This document shows, piece by piece, positions 34,860 to 46,964 of a DNA stretch of 64,000 bases. The notes under the pieces were generated by a model, which worked only from the letters and a program-made list of their open reading frames with translations, searched no databases and was not told the origin of the DNA. Position 1 is the first letter of the stretch, and each line of letters starts with the position of its first letter. The position numbers and the translations under genes are program-made. Origin of the DNA: Megachile rotundata (taxonomy: Eukaryota > Arthropoda > Insecta > Hymenoptera > Megachilidae). The stretch is taken from NCBI RefSeq assembly GCF_050947335.1, contig NC_134988.1, positions 6,200,001-6,264,000 of the forward strand, given 5' to 3'.

Positions 34860-36485
34860 ACGATTTTGTGACAGAAAAGTATTACAAAATGACACTTGTA
34901 ATGCGTCATTTTGAAAAATGATGTCTGGGGAAGATAATGGCGTAAATGGCTTGTGGACGCTTCCGATACAAAATGGGGGATTGCCGATTATAGCAGATAA
35001 TTGCGATTCTTGTGTTTCGTGTGATTGATTCTTGGGTGTAGTCTGTGACAGATTCATGAATTAAAAGTATCTCAAAATGGCACTTATGATACGTCAATTT
35101 AAAGCTCAACCTTTAGCCAAAACTGTAATATAAATGCACCGTGACGATTCTTGATACAAAATGGTGGTTAGTCATCGATATCAAACAATAACATCCTTAG
35201 ATATAAAATAACAGATTTTAAATTTGAAAAAGTCTTACGTAAATTCATGAATGAAAAGTATCTCAAAATGTCACTTATGGTATATCAATTTGAAGCTTGA
35301 TCTTTAACAAAAATTGCTATATAAATACCCCGTTGCAATTCTTCATACAAAATGGCAGCTAGTCATTTATATCAAACAATAACATCCTTAGATGTAAAAT
35401 AACAGATTTTAAACTGTAAAAAGTCTATCATAAATTCATGAATTAAAAGTATCTCTGAATGACACTTATGATACATCAATTTGAAGCTTAATCTTTAACG
35501 AAAATTACTACATAAATGCTCCGAGGCAATTCTTCATATAAAATGGCGGCTACACATCTGTATCAAACAATAACATCCTCAAATACAAAATAACAGATTT
35601 CAAATTGTAAAAAGTCTAACATAAATTCATGAATTAAAAGTATTTCAAAAAGGCACTTATGATACATCAATTTGAAGCTCAATCTTTAACGAAAATTACT
35701 ACATAAATGCTCCGAGGCGATTCTTCATACAAAATGGCGGCTAGTCACTTATATCAAACAATAACATTCTTAGATGTAAAATAACAGATTTTAAACTGTA
35801 AAAAGTCTATCATAAATTCATGAATTAAAAGTATCTCCGAATGACACTTATGATACATTAATTTGAAGCTTAATCTTTAACGAAAATTACTACATAAATG
35901 CTCCGAGGCAATTTTTCATACAAAATGGCGGCTACTCATCTGTATCAAACAATAACATCCTCAAATACAAAATAACAGATTTCAAATTGTAAAAAGTCTA
36001 ACATAAATTCATGAATTAAAAGTATCTCTGAATGATACTTATGATACATCAATTTGAAGCTTAATCTTTAACGTGAATTACTATATAAATGCCCCGTGGC
36101 GATTTTTGATAAAAAATGGCGACTAATCAAATTAATGATATTCTTATATATAAAATGACTGATTTTAAATTCTAAGTCCAACACAAATTCATGACAGAAG
36201 AGTATGTCAAAATAACACTTATCGTACATCAATGTAAAGCTTAAAGCGCAACAAAAATAACCATATAAATGCCCCATCAATTTTCTTCCTATAAAATATT
36301 TAACTATCGGCCTCACACAATCATTTCCCACAAATCATAAACTGTACCAGGTTACGGTCTAATGTAATTTCCTGACATAAAAGTACTTTAAAATGACACT
36401 TATAGCCTGACAATTTGAAGCATAAATTGTGACGAAAATTGCCCTGTAAATGCTCTTTCATTATTCATCGGTATTCTCAAACGAG
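34860..36485 (-). repeat. 191-bp satellite array, minus orientation, ~9 copies
   Basis: TCATGAATTAAAAGTATCTC-like landmarks occur at 35054, 35245, 35436, 35627, 35818 and 36009, each exactly 191 bp apart. Two further units of ~180 bp run to 36485, and a diverged unit leads in at 34870. Units alternate in similarity: the one starting 35436 resembles 35818, and 35627 resembles 36009. That suggests a 382-bp dimer. All units carry CTTATGATACATCAATTTGA and ACAAAATGGCGGCTA-like segments. Confidence 0.95.
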
Positions 36486-37125
36486 GACACTAAGGAAAAC
36501 ATTACTTCAAACTTCGTGAGTATATACTTGTCTGATTGACGGAGTGTATGACCGTAATGTACACAGAGTTTCACGGTTACCCGAAGAAAAAGAAGAAGGA
36601 AGTGTGCACGATGAAGTACGACAAAGAAAACTAATCGGAAATAAAGTTATGTTTAATAGGAGGCTGTAGGTAGAGTCACAAACTCGGTAATCTTACTTTC
36701 ACGAGGAGTTAATTAGGCGTCGAGAAAAACGTGTTACGTGGGTGCATTGGCAAGCAGTGGAAATTTGTTGCGAATTTGCATATTTACGGTGTTCACGTAC
36801 TTACCCCCACGCGAAAACATTTACCTTCCGGTAGTCTTTATTATTCCTGGCTTTTACGAAGCCTTCGAATCCGAAACTTCGCTCTTTACGGACGAATAAG
36901 TTGTTGGCTTCTGGGAAACTCTCGTTATCGTGCAAATGGAATTAAAATATTCGTTAAGCGCTTCGGTTCTTTTTTCTCTTTTTCTCTTGTTCGGTAAGTT
37001 GTTTCTAGCTTTACTCGCCACGCGATAACATCAATGTTCAGTACGGTATAGACTGATAAATTCGCGTAGATTCTTTTCAAATTGTTTAATTATTGCTGTA
37101 GTAGCGTTGAGATGAGGGTTTTTCT
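36486..37125. other. Unique sequence, no gene recognised
   Basis: Moderately CpG-bearing. A plus frame of about 50 codons around 36528-36667 has polar, protein-like composition but no start or splice support. The 88-codon frame at 36731-36997 is unremarkable. Confidence 0.4.
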
Positions 37126-37127
37126 GT

Positions 37128-37262
37128 AGGGTTGATGTTTGAGGTGTACTAATCTCTATGTATACTGACTTCTGGATGTACTAATTTCTATGTAGACTGA
37201 TGCCTAGATGTACTAATTTCTAAGTATACTGAGATATGCTAATCTGAAGATATACTAATTTG
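37128..37262. repeat. ~30-bp tandem repeat, 4 degenerate copies
   Basis: GATGTACTAATTTCTATGTA then GACTGATGCCTA, recurring at about 37137, 37174 and 37207 with a decayed unit after. Confidence 0.75.
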
Positions 37263-37299
37263 TTGACGTTGTGCTTCAGGTGTGAAGTTAGGAGTTATT

Positions 37300-38000
37300 G
37301 AGAGATTTGGACATTTTGGATTTTGGAACAGGAGTGTTGCAATTTGAAAATTTAGGGAAGTAGGAACTTAGGAATTCAGGAACATAGGGATTTAGGGACA
37401 TAGGGATTTACGGACATAGGGATTTAGGGACATAGGGATTTAGGAACATAGGGATTTAGGGACATAGGGATTTAGGGACATAGGGATCTAAGGATATAGG
37501 AATTTAGGGACATAGGGATTTTGGGGCATAGGGATTTAAGGATATAGGAATTTAGGGACATAAGGATTTTGGGACATAGGAATTTAGGACATAGGTATTT
37601 AGGTACTTAGGTATTTAGGTACTTATGTATTTAGGTACTTATGTATTTAGGTACTTATGTATTTAGGTATTTAGGTATTTAGGTATTTAGGTATTTAGGT
37701 ATTTAGGTATTTAGGTATTTAGGTATTTAGGTATTTAGGTATTTAGGTATTTAGGTATTTAGGTATTTAGATACTTAGGTATTTAGGTATTTAGGTATTT
37801 AGGTATTTAGGTATTTAGGTATTTAGGTATTTAGGTATTTAGATACTTAGGTATTTAGGTATTTAGGTATTTAGGTATTTAGGTATTTAAGTATTTATGT
37901 ACTTAGGTATTTATGTACTTAGGTGTTTAGGTATTTAGGTATTTAGGTATTTAGATGTATAGATATTTAGGTAATTAGGTATTTAGGTATTTAGACATTT
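37300..38000. repeat. 8/16-bp arrays: GGGACATAGGGATTTA then (GGTATTTA)n
   Basis: A 16-bp dimer array at about 37370-37585 passes into a long (GGTATTTA)n 8-mer array to about 37995, with rare GATACTTA variants spaced as in a higher-order unit (37771 and 37844). G-rich strand is plus. The period is not divisible by three, so no long frame is produced, unlike the 9- and 15-bp arrays. Confidence 0.93.
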
Positions 38001-38420
38001 AGTGAGTTAGCGATTTCGAAATTCAGAAATTTAAAAATTTGGACATTCAGAAATTTGAGAAAAGAATTTTTAGAGTTTGGGATTTTGGGAGTTCAGGAAT
38101 TTGGAAATTTGAGGTTTTCAAAACTTTAGGAATTTAGTAACTTTAGATATTGATAATAATTTACAAACTTGAAAACTGTATATACAGAAATTCAAGCTTG
38201 GAAAAATTTGAAAATTGACAATTCTGAAGCTTGAAAACTTGAGTGCTTGAAATTTCTTAAATTTTGATGACTCACAACTCAGTACCAAAATATAATACTT
38301 TTTGCAATATACTGTATAATAATTCATTATTTCCTAAAATCCCAAACTTCAAAAACTCCAATATTAAAAGATTTTAAAATTCAAAAATGCCTTAATTCTA
38401 AAATTCCCTCAAAGTTCCAT
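38001..38420. repeat. Degenerate A/T word repeat
   Basis: Irregular GAAATTTGGA/AATTTGGAAA words continuing from the 8-bp array. No coding. Confidence 0.65.
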
Positions 38421-39594
38421 TTCCTGACAACTAACAAAATGTTATTATCAAGGAATTCCACGATAAATTTTACAATTCCCTTAAATACATAAATTTCACT
38501 TAAAAAAAAATGATAAATGTCATCTAAGAAATAATGAAACCTGGCGCAAACCCTCTTGAAACCAAAGACCTCCCCTAAAAACAATTCCTCTCCACCGAAC
38601 ATTCCTCCGCAATTGCACGAAAAACGAACCGTTTGCGAAGAATAGCTCGATAATATTATCGGGGAATTTATTTGATATTCGTTGGAAAATTGCGGCTCGA
38701 TTTACGTTGCGACAGAGAGAACAGTAGAATTTCACAATGGGGTCGTGGACGGTCGAATTTCCGCGTCACTGCTAAATACTTTGCTGCAGGTTTCTACCGT
38801 GACGCTTTATACGCGGCCAGTTTCGGTCAGATGGGCTTTTCCCGGGGTGTTTAGGGGTTTGGGTGATATATCGAGGGATAAATACAGCCCCGTTTCTGCG
38901 GTGCCGTTGCACGACCCGTGTGCCGCTTTTACCACCGATCCCCCCTCTCCTCGGCCCTCTCGTCCCCTCGTCGCCGTGCCTCAACCCAGTCCACCTCCTC
39001 CCTCACGGGATCACGCGACACCAAATAATGACCGACTCTGCAACCCTGGATTAGCAAATCCCGAGCGGAATTAGGTTCGGTGTGCAATGGTTTGAGCTGG
39101 TAGCTTCGCGATGTCGTGTATAGCCTCGTGACTACTCGATCGATTGTCGTAATCACGAGCAGGATTAAAAGCGATAAGAAAACTGGAACAGATTTTCTGC
39201 AAACACTCGTTCCAGCTTTGATTGTGTACGGCCAGATTGATGGAATTGATTTCTATCAGTTGCAATTCGTGGTTGATTAAAAGTGTCTATCGTTGCCGAT
39301 AGACCGATAATTCTGTTGATTTTTATCGATCGTTTGCAAGCTGTCCGGCTGATTTATTTTCTACCCGATTTGTTATCGTCGATTAATTTAATTGCTGACT
39401 GCGGGAATAATTGCGAGAGCCGAAATAGGGATTCCATGATAATTGCCGGAGATACTCGAGTTTGGGTGTGCTGGAATTTGCGTTTTGATTCGGATTCGGA
39501 TTTTGGGGCGATTTGAGGTGTTTTGTGTTCTTCAATATTCTTTTCTTGTGTTTGACTCTGTATGAGATTTATAATTACTGTATTACAGGCTTAA
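38421..39594. other. CpG-rich unique block, no gene recognised
   Basis: About 38580-39500 is CpG-bearing, with a C-rich tract at 38940-39005. A 130-codon plus frame (38682-39074) starts at TTG after an in-frame stop. It has a mixed first half and a proline-rich second half encoded by the C tract. I judge it not a gene but a fair candidate for checking. Possible regulatory region. Confidence 0.4.
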
Positions 39595-40440
39595 TGTTAC
39601 CTAATCCATAGGCGAATGAAAGTAGCTCAAATATTTTGGAACTTGAAATTTCTATGCTTTCGCATTTCCTCAAATGTGAGAGGAACGTTTCACCCCATTT
39701 TATCACCCCATGAATAATGTAGAGTTGCTTTCATAGTAATCTACTGATGCTCAGTTCCTTAGGAAATCAACTGAAATCATTTAAAAATAACGAATTTTAA
39801 AATACTGATGTGTAGATGATGCCTCAAATGGAAAGAGGACATGGCATCACAGTGTCAATCTATACAAAACTTAGAATTATTCTGGTAGATACAATCTAAT
39901 GTCATCTAACAGCTAAGTAAATCAATGAAAATAGCTCAGATATCGTTAAACTTGAAATTTCTATGCATGCACATTCCCTCAAATGTGAGAGGAACATTTC
40001 ACCCCATGAATAATGTAGAGTTGCTCTCATAGAAATCTACTGATGCTCAGTTCCTTAGGAAATCAACTGAAATCATTTAGAAATATCAGATTTTAAAATA
40101 CTGATGTGTAGATGTTGCCTCAAATGTGAAGAGGTCGTGGCATCACAATGTCACTCCATACAAAATTTAGAATTATCCTAATAGTTACAATCTAACACCT
40201 AAGTGAATTGATGAAAATAGCTCAGATATCGCTAAACTTGAAATTTCCATGCTTACACGTTCCCTCAAAGGAACATTGCACCCCAGTGTCACCCCACAAC
40301 AGATACAAAATTACCCTGCAGTCTAACGAGATGAAACGCTCAGGCGAACCCACCGACAAAAACCTTGAATATCGTAATTTTTGAAACGACAATGTCTACA
40401 TGTCCCCTTAAATGTAATAAGGGACATTGCACCCTGTTGC
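39595..40440. repeat. ~300-bp tandem repeat, nearly 3 copies
   Basis: TAGCTCARATAT then TTGAAATTTC recurs at 39623, 39932 and 40218. Each unit has CAAATGTGAGAGGAAC, CACCCCAT, CTACTGATGCTCAGTTCCTT and TACTGATGTGTAGATG in the same order. The third unit is shorter, and a remnant with CACCC extends to about 40430. Confidence 0.9.
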
Positions 40441-41095
40441 ATCTATTAATACTTCAGGTCGGACTTACGCGATGACGCATCCCTTAATTATTAACGCGCT
40501 TCGACAGATGTGAGAACGAGCGATCGGTATATAGAGGGTATCACGCGTGATTTGTTCCGTGTCTTGATATATCGCCCACGATCGATGTATCTCGAAAGTG
40601 TAACGTCGGAATGAAGGGGGATACGTAATGGAGCCGGCCTAATCAGGATCGTACTACTTTCATGAATAATGCAGCATCTATCTACATCTTGGCCGTGGCT
40701 GCAACAACTTTATTCGTGTCCGTAAATTTGTCGATGTGCTAATTTTGTCGGCCAATCGGCTTCTGCTGTTTGGAAGTGTCTTCCATTGTAGCCGAATTCG
40801 ATCCGGTAAGACGGGAATTCCGTGGACGTTGTCCGTCAATCAAACGTCGCTTCGAATGCCGATTCTCTGCCTCCGGTAAATTTAGAACGTTCGTTAATTA
40901 ACGATAATTAACAGGTGACGTGCCGTTAGCGAGGTTATGGCAAATTGCGTCAACTCATCTTCGCTAATCGGACATTTAATATTTTCTGTTCTTCTGTAAC
41001 ACTATAATCCTCGTGATTGCTTTATTGCAATAATATAGTAGTATCGTCGTCAGTAAATCTCGTAGTTGATTGCCCTTTGAGGCCACGACCCAGTC
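40441..41095. other. Unique CpG-bearing block
   Basis: No repeat and no convincing frame. The CpG-rich part is 40480-40900. Confidence 0.45.
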
Positions 41096-42120
41096 ATTTT
41101 TTATGAAGATTAACGGTGATTCGTACATTTTTTGCTTTTATGAGATGTTAAACTTCAAATTTATATATCATATGTTCCATTTTGAGGTACTTTTATGTCC
41201 TCAAATTGTTAACTAATATGATAAGATAGGTACTGTATATTGTTTACAGTAGTGGCTGCTTGAGGTCGATGATTCGCCATTTTGTATTATGATTTTTAAC
41301 AAGCCACTTATACAGTTGTTTTCGTTAGGTTTTCAGCTTTAAATTGATATATCATATGTATTATTATGTGGTACTTTTATGTCATGAATTCTCATCGGAA
41401 GTTAGATTACAAAAACTTTATTTTTTGGTACACGAAAGTGTCATCGTTCTGAATAATTGACGTTCCATCGTTTCATGTATGGAGTATCAATGAGGCATTT
41501 ATATAATCATTTTTGTCCGACTTTAAGCTTTAAATCAACACACCATATGTGATATTTTAAGATACATTTATGTCATGACTTCACACCAGAATATGTATTA
41601 TTCAAAATTTACTATTTAAGAATATTATTTAGATTTCGTCAATTTGTAAAACGATTATTCTTAAAATATTTATACAGAAATTCGGCAGACTCCATGCTTA
41701 ACGTATACTACAAGTGCCATTTTGTGATACTTTTCTGTCATAAAATGGTATTAATCGTTACTTAACATAACACGATAGGAATATCCTATTGTAATAGCTG
41801 TTTGAGGCCGCTAGCTACGTATTACGTAATATGAATACTGATGAGACATTTACATGGTTATTTTCCTAAAGCTTTAACCTTTACACGGATATACTGCAAG
41901 TACCATTTTATCATATTTCTCTGTCACGAAATTGTATTTAACCTTAGTTAATACAACGCATACATTCTAATCTGTATTTATGGCAGATAGCTATACATTT
42001 TGTAATAGGAATATCGATGAGGTATTAGGATGGATATTTTCATCAAGCTTTAAGCTTTAAATTGATGTGCTACAAGTACCATTTTATGATACTTCTCTGT
42101 CATGAAAAGATTATTGCCAT
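41096..42120 (+). repeat. ~190-bp satellite array, plus orientation, diverged
   Basis: About six units. The landmark CATATGT(N)6-8TTTTGAGGTACTTTTATGTC or its variants recurs at about 41168, 41352, 41544, 41711, 41898 and 42073 (spacing about 170-190). Units carry AGCTTTAAATTGATRT and TGAGGCCGCTAGCTACG, shared with other arrays. It is more diverged than the 34.9 kb array, hence probably older. Confidence 0.85.
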
Positions 42121-42825
42121 AATGGGTAAGATTCACCTTGGTGTAACGAAAGAGCCAATGATGTCAAGTTTCCTTCGTTTAATATCGGATATCAGAATTG
42201 GCAACGGTAGTTTTTAGTTCCGGAAATGTCCAGGGAGCCATTAACCCTTTAGCCTACTGCTGGAGACAGAGACAACTGGGACGCGGGGTGAAGATGAGAC
42301 GGCAGAATGGTAAACGGGCAGAGACGAAGAGGAACGGAAGCGGTCCATCGAGCGGCAGGAGGGTAAAATACGCGAAGAAGCGTGGAAACGGGTTGAAGGA
42401 AAGAGGAAGACAGAAAGGGAAAAAGAGGGTGGTCGAGGTTACCATGGCGACCCTGTGAACCAAATGGACCCACACGCCGTCAGGGTATGCCTGCCTTGAG
42501 AGCATGCAACGGGGAAAGAGGAAAGCGAGAGGACGCTGTCATCTCTACCACTACCAACAGCCTCGTCTCACCATTTTCCTATAGCCGACTCTCCTCCTCC
42601 AGCTTGGTGAAGGCGCGCAGCCAACGGAATTATGCTAAATCCCCGACGAGGAAAATTCGAGACACGACGTCACGACGTGTACCTGCTTCTACGTGCTGTA
42701 TCGCCAACTGAAGAAATCTTGAGCCGTCCCAAAGACGAGGCTTCGATCCTGATCGATTGAGGAACGGATAGTCTCATTCGGGAGCAATTTTATCGGGTAA
42801 CAAGGTCCAAATTCCAATATCAGTT
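42121..42825. other. Unique purine/CpG-rich block, no gene recognised
   Basis: About 42280-42460 is a purine-rich tract (GAGACGGCAGAATGG, GGAAAGAGGAAGACAG) open on both strands for 75-86 codons. Arginine/lysine-rich on plus and leucine/phenylalanine-rich on minus, as expected from composition alone. Confidence 0.4.
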
Positions 42826-43480
42826 TTAAGGTACAAAATAGCAAATAGCATATGGTATTAGGTAATCAATGAACAGTGACTCTCATCGAAGATTAAATAT
42901 CAAGCCACAAGTACTGTGTACTAATTGCAAGCATCAAGTACCTAGTCTCAAATACTGCGTATCTAGTGTCATGTACTAAAAATCAAATATCAAATAACAT
43001 GCGTCAAGTATCAAATATCATGCAGCAAATCAAGCAAAAAGTATCAGATGTCATTTATCGAATACTGGCTATCAAGTATCAAGCACCATGTATCAGATGT
43101 CAAGTATCAAATACTATGTATCAGATATCAAGTATTGTATACCAGGTATCGAGTATCAAGTTTCAAATATTGAGCACAAAGTATCAAATACTATATATCA
43201 GGTATCCAGTATCGTATATTAGGTATCGAGTATCAAGTTTCAAACATTGAGCACAAAGTATCAAATATCAAGTATAATCACTGTGTATCCAGGTATCAAC
43301 TGTATCAAGCATCAAGTATCGGCATCAGTATCAAATACCATGTATCAATATCAAGTAGTAAATACTCAGGTAGTCAAATACAAAGTGCCGCGTATCAGAT
43401 ATCAACATTTTAAATATCAAATATCAAACACTAAATACTCCAGTATGAAGTACAATGTATCAACCACCAAGTAACAGTTT
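42826..43480. repeat. Degenerate 7-8 bp array (AAGTATC/AAATATC)
   Basis: Reiterates ATCAAGT, ATCAAAT, ATCATGT and similar 7-8-mers. Locally it forms ~60-bp higher units: GAGTATCAAGTTTCAAA occurs at about 43150 and 43227. Gives a spurious KYQ/RYQVS-rich frame (42966-43250). Confidence 0.85.
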
Positions 43481-43860
43481 CCAATTACCAATTATGAATC
43501 ATTAACCAACAATTAGTAATCAACAATCACTGAACTGTCAAATTACCAAATTCCCAATCACCAATTATCAAACTACTAATTGCCAAAACAGTCACCAAAT
43601 CATTAATCACCAATTACCTAATCTCTAATTACCAAATTACTAATCACGAAGTCCCCGAATCATCGATAATTAATTACGAAATCACTGATTACCAGGTTGC
43701 TAAATAATCAATTATCAAATCGAAACCAAATTCAGAGTAACATTTTAACCAAATATTAAATATAAAAGTACCAAACAGAGAACACCAAGTACCAAATATT
43801 TAGCTGTAAATTATGAAACACAATCCTGGAATAATAATGAACACGTAACATTGCAATACA
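43481..43860. repeat. Degenerate AATTACCA/AATCACTA words
   Basis: Irregular 8-9-mers such as CCAATTACC and AAATTACTAATC, probably the decayed continuation of the preceding array. No gene. Confidence 0.6.
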
Positions 43861-44338
43861 TTAAAAATTAAACAGTGTGATTGACTGTGGTAGGTAGAAT
43901 CAACCGGTTGCACAGAATTAATAGTGAATTCTCATTCTATTAATCATACGTGACAAGGTTGAATTGGAAGCCGGTGTACAGAATCAATTCTTTCGATATT
44001 TAATGCATGCACCGGGGGCAAGATTCTTTCGATTCTAGGGCTGAACGGAAGAGGAGGAAGCTCGAACAGAAAATGGTCGTATTTAATCCAAGCGCTAGTC
44101 ATGAATATGCAACCGGAATGGAATATGCGAGACGTGCATCTTTTATCGAATTAGGTATTCGCCTCTCGATTCGTCGGTCAACATTTTCAAAAATAATTCA
44201 TCGATAAATTCACCGGGAAATTGATGCCGGGAAGACGATTATCGGACAATCGAAACATTTCAATTAAAAGAATCGAACGAGTTGCAGAATCTGACGCTTG
44301 CATCGATTATTGAGCTTCCGTTGCATTCTTTTGCTGAT
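43861..44338. other. Unique non-coding block
   Basis: Moderately CpG-bearing. Two AATCAACCGGTTG/GAATTGGAAGCCGGTGTACAG-like segments (43907-43990) are weakly alike. No gene seen. Confidence 0.45.
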
Positions 44339-44960
44339 AATCATATATCACGTAAGATATATCGACTATCGTGTGATATGACATATGCCATATGTCGTAT
44401 ATCATATATCAAGTATTACGTATGATATATTAACTATCACATGGTATGGTATGTATCATATGTCATATCAAATATCACGTATGATATCTTGACTATCATA
44501 TGATGTGATATGTATCATATGTCGTATTAAATATCACGTATGATATATTGACTATCATATGATATCATACGTATCATATATCATATCATATATCACATAT
44601 GATATACCACATATGCATCACGTATATGTATATACATATACGTATATGTATATACATATGTTATACATCACGTATCATATGTCAAATACCAAATACCATA
44701 TATTGTATGTCGTATATCATATATCATACATCATATAACATACCATACATGATACATTCGATATCATATACCATAGATCACATATCATGTATGATATCTC
44801 ATACAGTATACAGTGTACACAACATATAATCATATGTAGCATCATGTGTCATATGTCACAGATCACATATCATCTGTAATATCTCGAATAACATTATATA
44901 AAATATTTGATGTATCATACATAGTATATCATGTGTTATACATCATACATATAAAAATAA
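44339..44960. repeat. 59-bp palindromic AT-rich array grading into ATA/TATC words
   Basis: ACGTATGATAT recurs at about 44418, 44477 and 44536, 59 bp apart. Each unit is full of internal dyads (ATCATATGAT, CATATG, ACGTATGATA). A perfect ACGTATATGTATATACATATACGT-type palindrome lies near 44620-44660. Beyond 44660 the array is irregular. Such sequence can extrude cruciforms. Confidence 0.85.
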
Positions 44961-45755
44961 AAACATGTCTGCGGTCCATGACCCAGTCCAGCGCAATAAA
45001 AGTCCACCATCAAGTTACACTTTTAATTCGAGGTAAATGGACCACAAAATCCGTAATTTTCGAGGGGAACGTTAAAAGAAGGTTTTCTCATTAAATTTTC
45101 CACGCAGTGTCGTTTATACTTAATCGGTAGTTGCCGGTTTTTCCCGGGCGTAACGTGGCCGGGGTCAGCGTGATTAAGTAATAAAGCGGAATCATCGAAA
45201 GCAGCTGGTCAATTTTTCAAAGGTTCTTCGTGCAAGCTGCCGCTACCGACGGAAATAAAAATGCCATAAGCCAAAGTGAATCGATAGGACGAAAGAAGAG
45301 CAAAGCTATATAACAAGAAGGAAGAGAGTTCGAGCCGATGCAAGCACTGCTAGCAGAGAAATGAATTTGAAAAGGGGGTTATCCGAGCTAGGCTGGGTAT
45401 CTATAGTCATAGCCTATCGATCTGAGCATTATTGCTGCAGGAAGTAGCGACCTCAAATTCAACCATCCGTGTCGGGAGAGAACACGATCGTTCATATTTC
45501 ATCGCGAGGTGGTTGCACCGTCGTTACTTTGCCACCGATGCAACCCCTTCATGTCTATGCACGTTTCCCTCGCTGGATTCAACGTTTCTTCTTCGGCGAC
45601 GTTTCTTTATCATTAGCCTGGTTAGCGTTACGCGTTTTACTCGGTCACAGCTGCTTCTGTTCACCTGCACGCAGCCATGCGTTAACTCCGTATGCATTTC
45701 TAACTTTTTTAATGATGGATACCGAGAGGTTGTTGTGAGATGACCGATTTCAAAA
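44961..45755. other. Unique CpG-bearing block, no gene recognised
   Basis: CpG-rich at about 45110-45700. Overlapping plus frames (45432-45743 and 45469-45738) run in two phases over the same bases, so neither is selected. Possible regulatory block. Confidence 0.4.
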
Positions 45756-45944
45756 ATAGAGTGATGTATGGCGGCATCTATATCGGTTTAAAGCTTATAG
45801 TATGATACAAAGGACTACATCACCTTCTTTGATTATATTTTTAATATGAAATTCAGGATTTCCAATCAGATGTCTGATTTTGAAATAAAGTCACACGACA
45901 TAAATGTGGTAACACAAAATTCTATAAATATAAGTATATAAACA

Positions 45945-46055
45945 TTGATGACATAAGAGTATCTTAAAATAGAATTTATAATTTGTTAATTCGAAGCACT
46001 AATGAAAATGAGTTTAACGAAAATTGCTAATATATGTTCCATGAAAATCAGCTGT
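45945..46055 (-). repeat. Lone diverged unit of the ~190-bp satellite
   Basis: GATGACATAAGAGTATCTTAAAATAG, then TAATTTGTTAATTCGAAGC, then AACGAAAATTGCTAATATATG follow the order seen in the minus-orientation arrays. More diverged sequence at 45770-45940 may be a second unit. Confidence 0.65.
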
Positions 46056-46758
46056 TCTAAAAGTACCCTTTCAGGACAGTTAAAGTATCAATAAATATCA
46101 AATACCTAAAAGAGCAACTTCACCAAATGTCTCATAAATACCAGTTCCAGCTACCAAGTGCCTCATAAATACCAATTCGAGCTATCAAATATAAATACCA
46201 ATTTCATCTGCCCTCATCTGCTACCAAACACCTGCTAAATATCTATTCTACCGAATACCCACTGAGTATCACATACCAAATCACGGATACAAACATAAAT
46301 TTCCAACACGCGAATAGAACCGTTTAATTATCAAAATGCAGAGTTTCTGTAACACACCGTATCTCTTCAACGAATAAAAGGCCGGAGGGTGTGACCCGTT
46401 GGCTGGCCACAGTCTTTCTTCTCAGACAGTTTTCTGTAAACGAGAGCCAGCCCACTAACACTCACCGTTGGATATAATACTTTCTTTGAGGCGGTTTCGA
46501 GGAAGAAATTTCGTGGGTGGGCCAGACGGGGTTGTATGCAGATAAAGGCCGTAGGGGCACTTAGAAGTCCCATTAAAACAATCTGCCTGAGTGGCTCAGC
46601 TCGTCTAAAAAAGACTAGGCCAGTCGGCCAAAGTCGACGTTCGTATATAAAACAGAACCCCTCTCCATCAACGATACCGTTGATGGCGTAACGTTATATT
46701 CCATTCGGCTAATTTACGACCACCCTTTTTTACTCGCTCTGGTAAAGGAACACGCGAC
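46056..46758. other. Degenerate ATACCA words, then unique sequence
   Basis: 46060-46290 reiterates AAATACCA/CTACCAA-type words, possibly related to the 52.7 kb array. 46320-46740 is unique and CpG-bearing with no convincing frame. Confidence 0.5.
46587..46629 (+). other. Cluster of three tiny hairpins
   Basis: Three back-to-back inverted repeats lie within 43 bases: CTGAG-TGG-CTCAG, GTCT-AAAAA-AGAC and GGCC-AGTC-GGCC. Stems are only 4-5 pairs. A tRNA A-box-like TGGCTCAG is present, but no matching B box or cloverleaf. Role unknown. Confidence 0.35.
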
Positions 46759-46964
46759 GATTTTTATGAAACGCAATTGTTTATTTCAACTAATATAACT
46801 GTAATTCGCTGGTGGATTTTCATTTGTAACTGTAATTTTTTTTTACTGTTGCAATATTATGATAAAATGTTAGGGATAGTTTTGATATGACGATCACTGG
46901 TGGTTGTAATTGAAACGAAACTCGATCGGGGTAAATATGAGCCAGATTTGCTGCATTTCAAGTG

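Noticed and set aside
34860..36485. CRISPR-like or gene-cluster interpretation of the regular 191-bp spacing
   Set aside because: The whole 191-bp unit repeats, not a short repeat with variable spacers; it is a satellite.
36528..36667. Short polar plus-strand frame (about 48 codons) ending at TAG
   Set aside because: Protein-like composition but no start, acceptor or donor and too short to judge.
38682..39074. 130-codon plus-strand frame
   Set aside because: Begins at TTG just after a stop, no acceptor or donor supports it, and the second half is a proline tract from a C-rich run.
46580..46650. tRNA gene suggested by TGGCTCAG (A-box-like)
   Set aside because: No B box GGTTCGANTCC at the right distance and the D and anticodon stems do not form.
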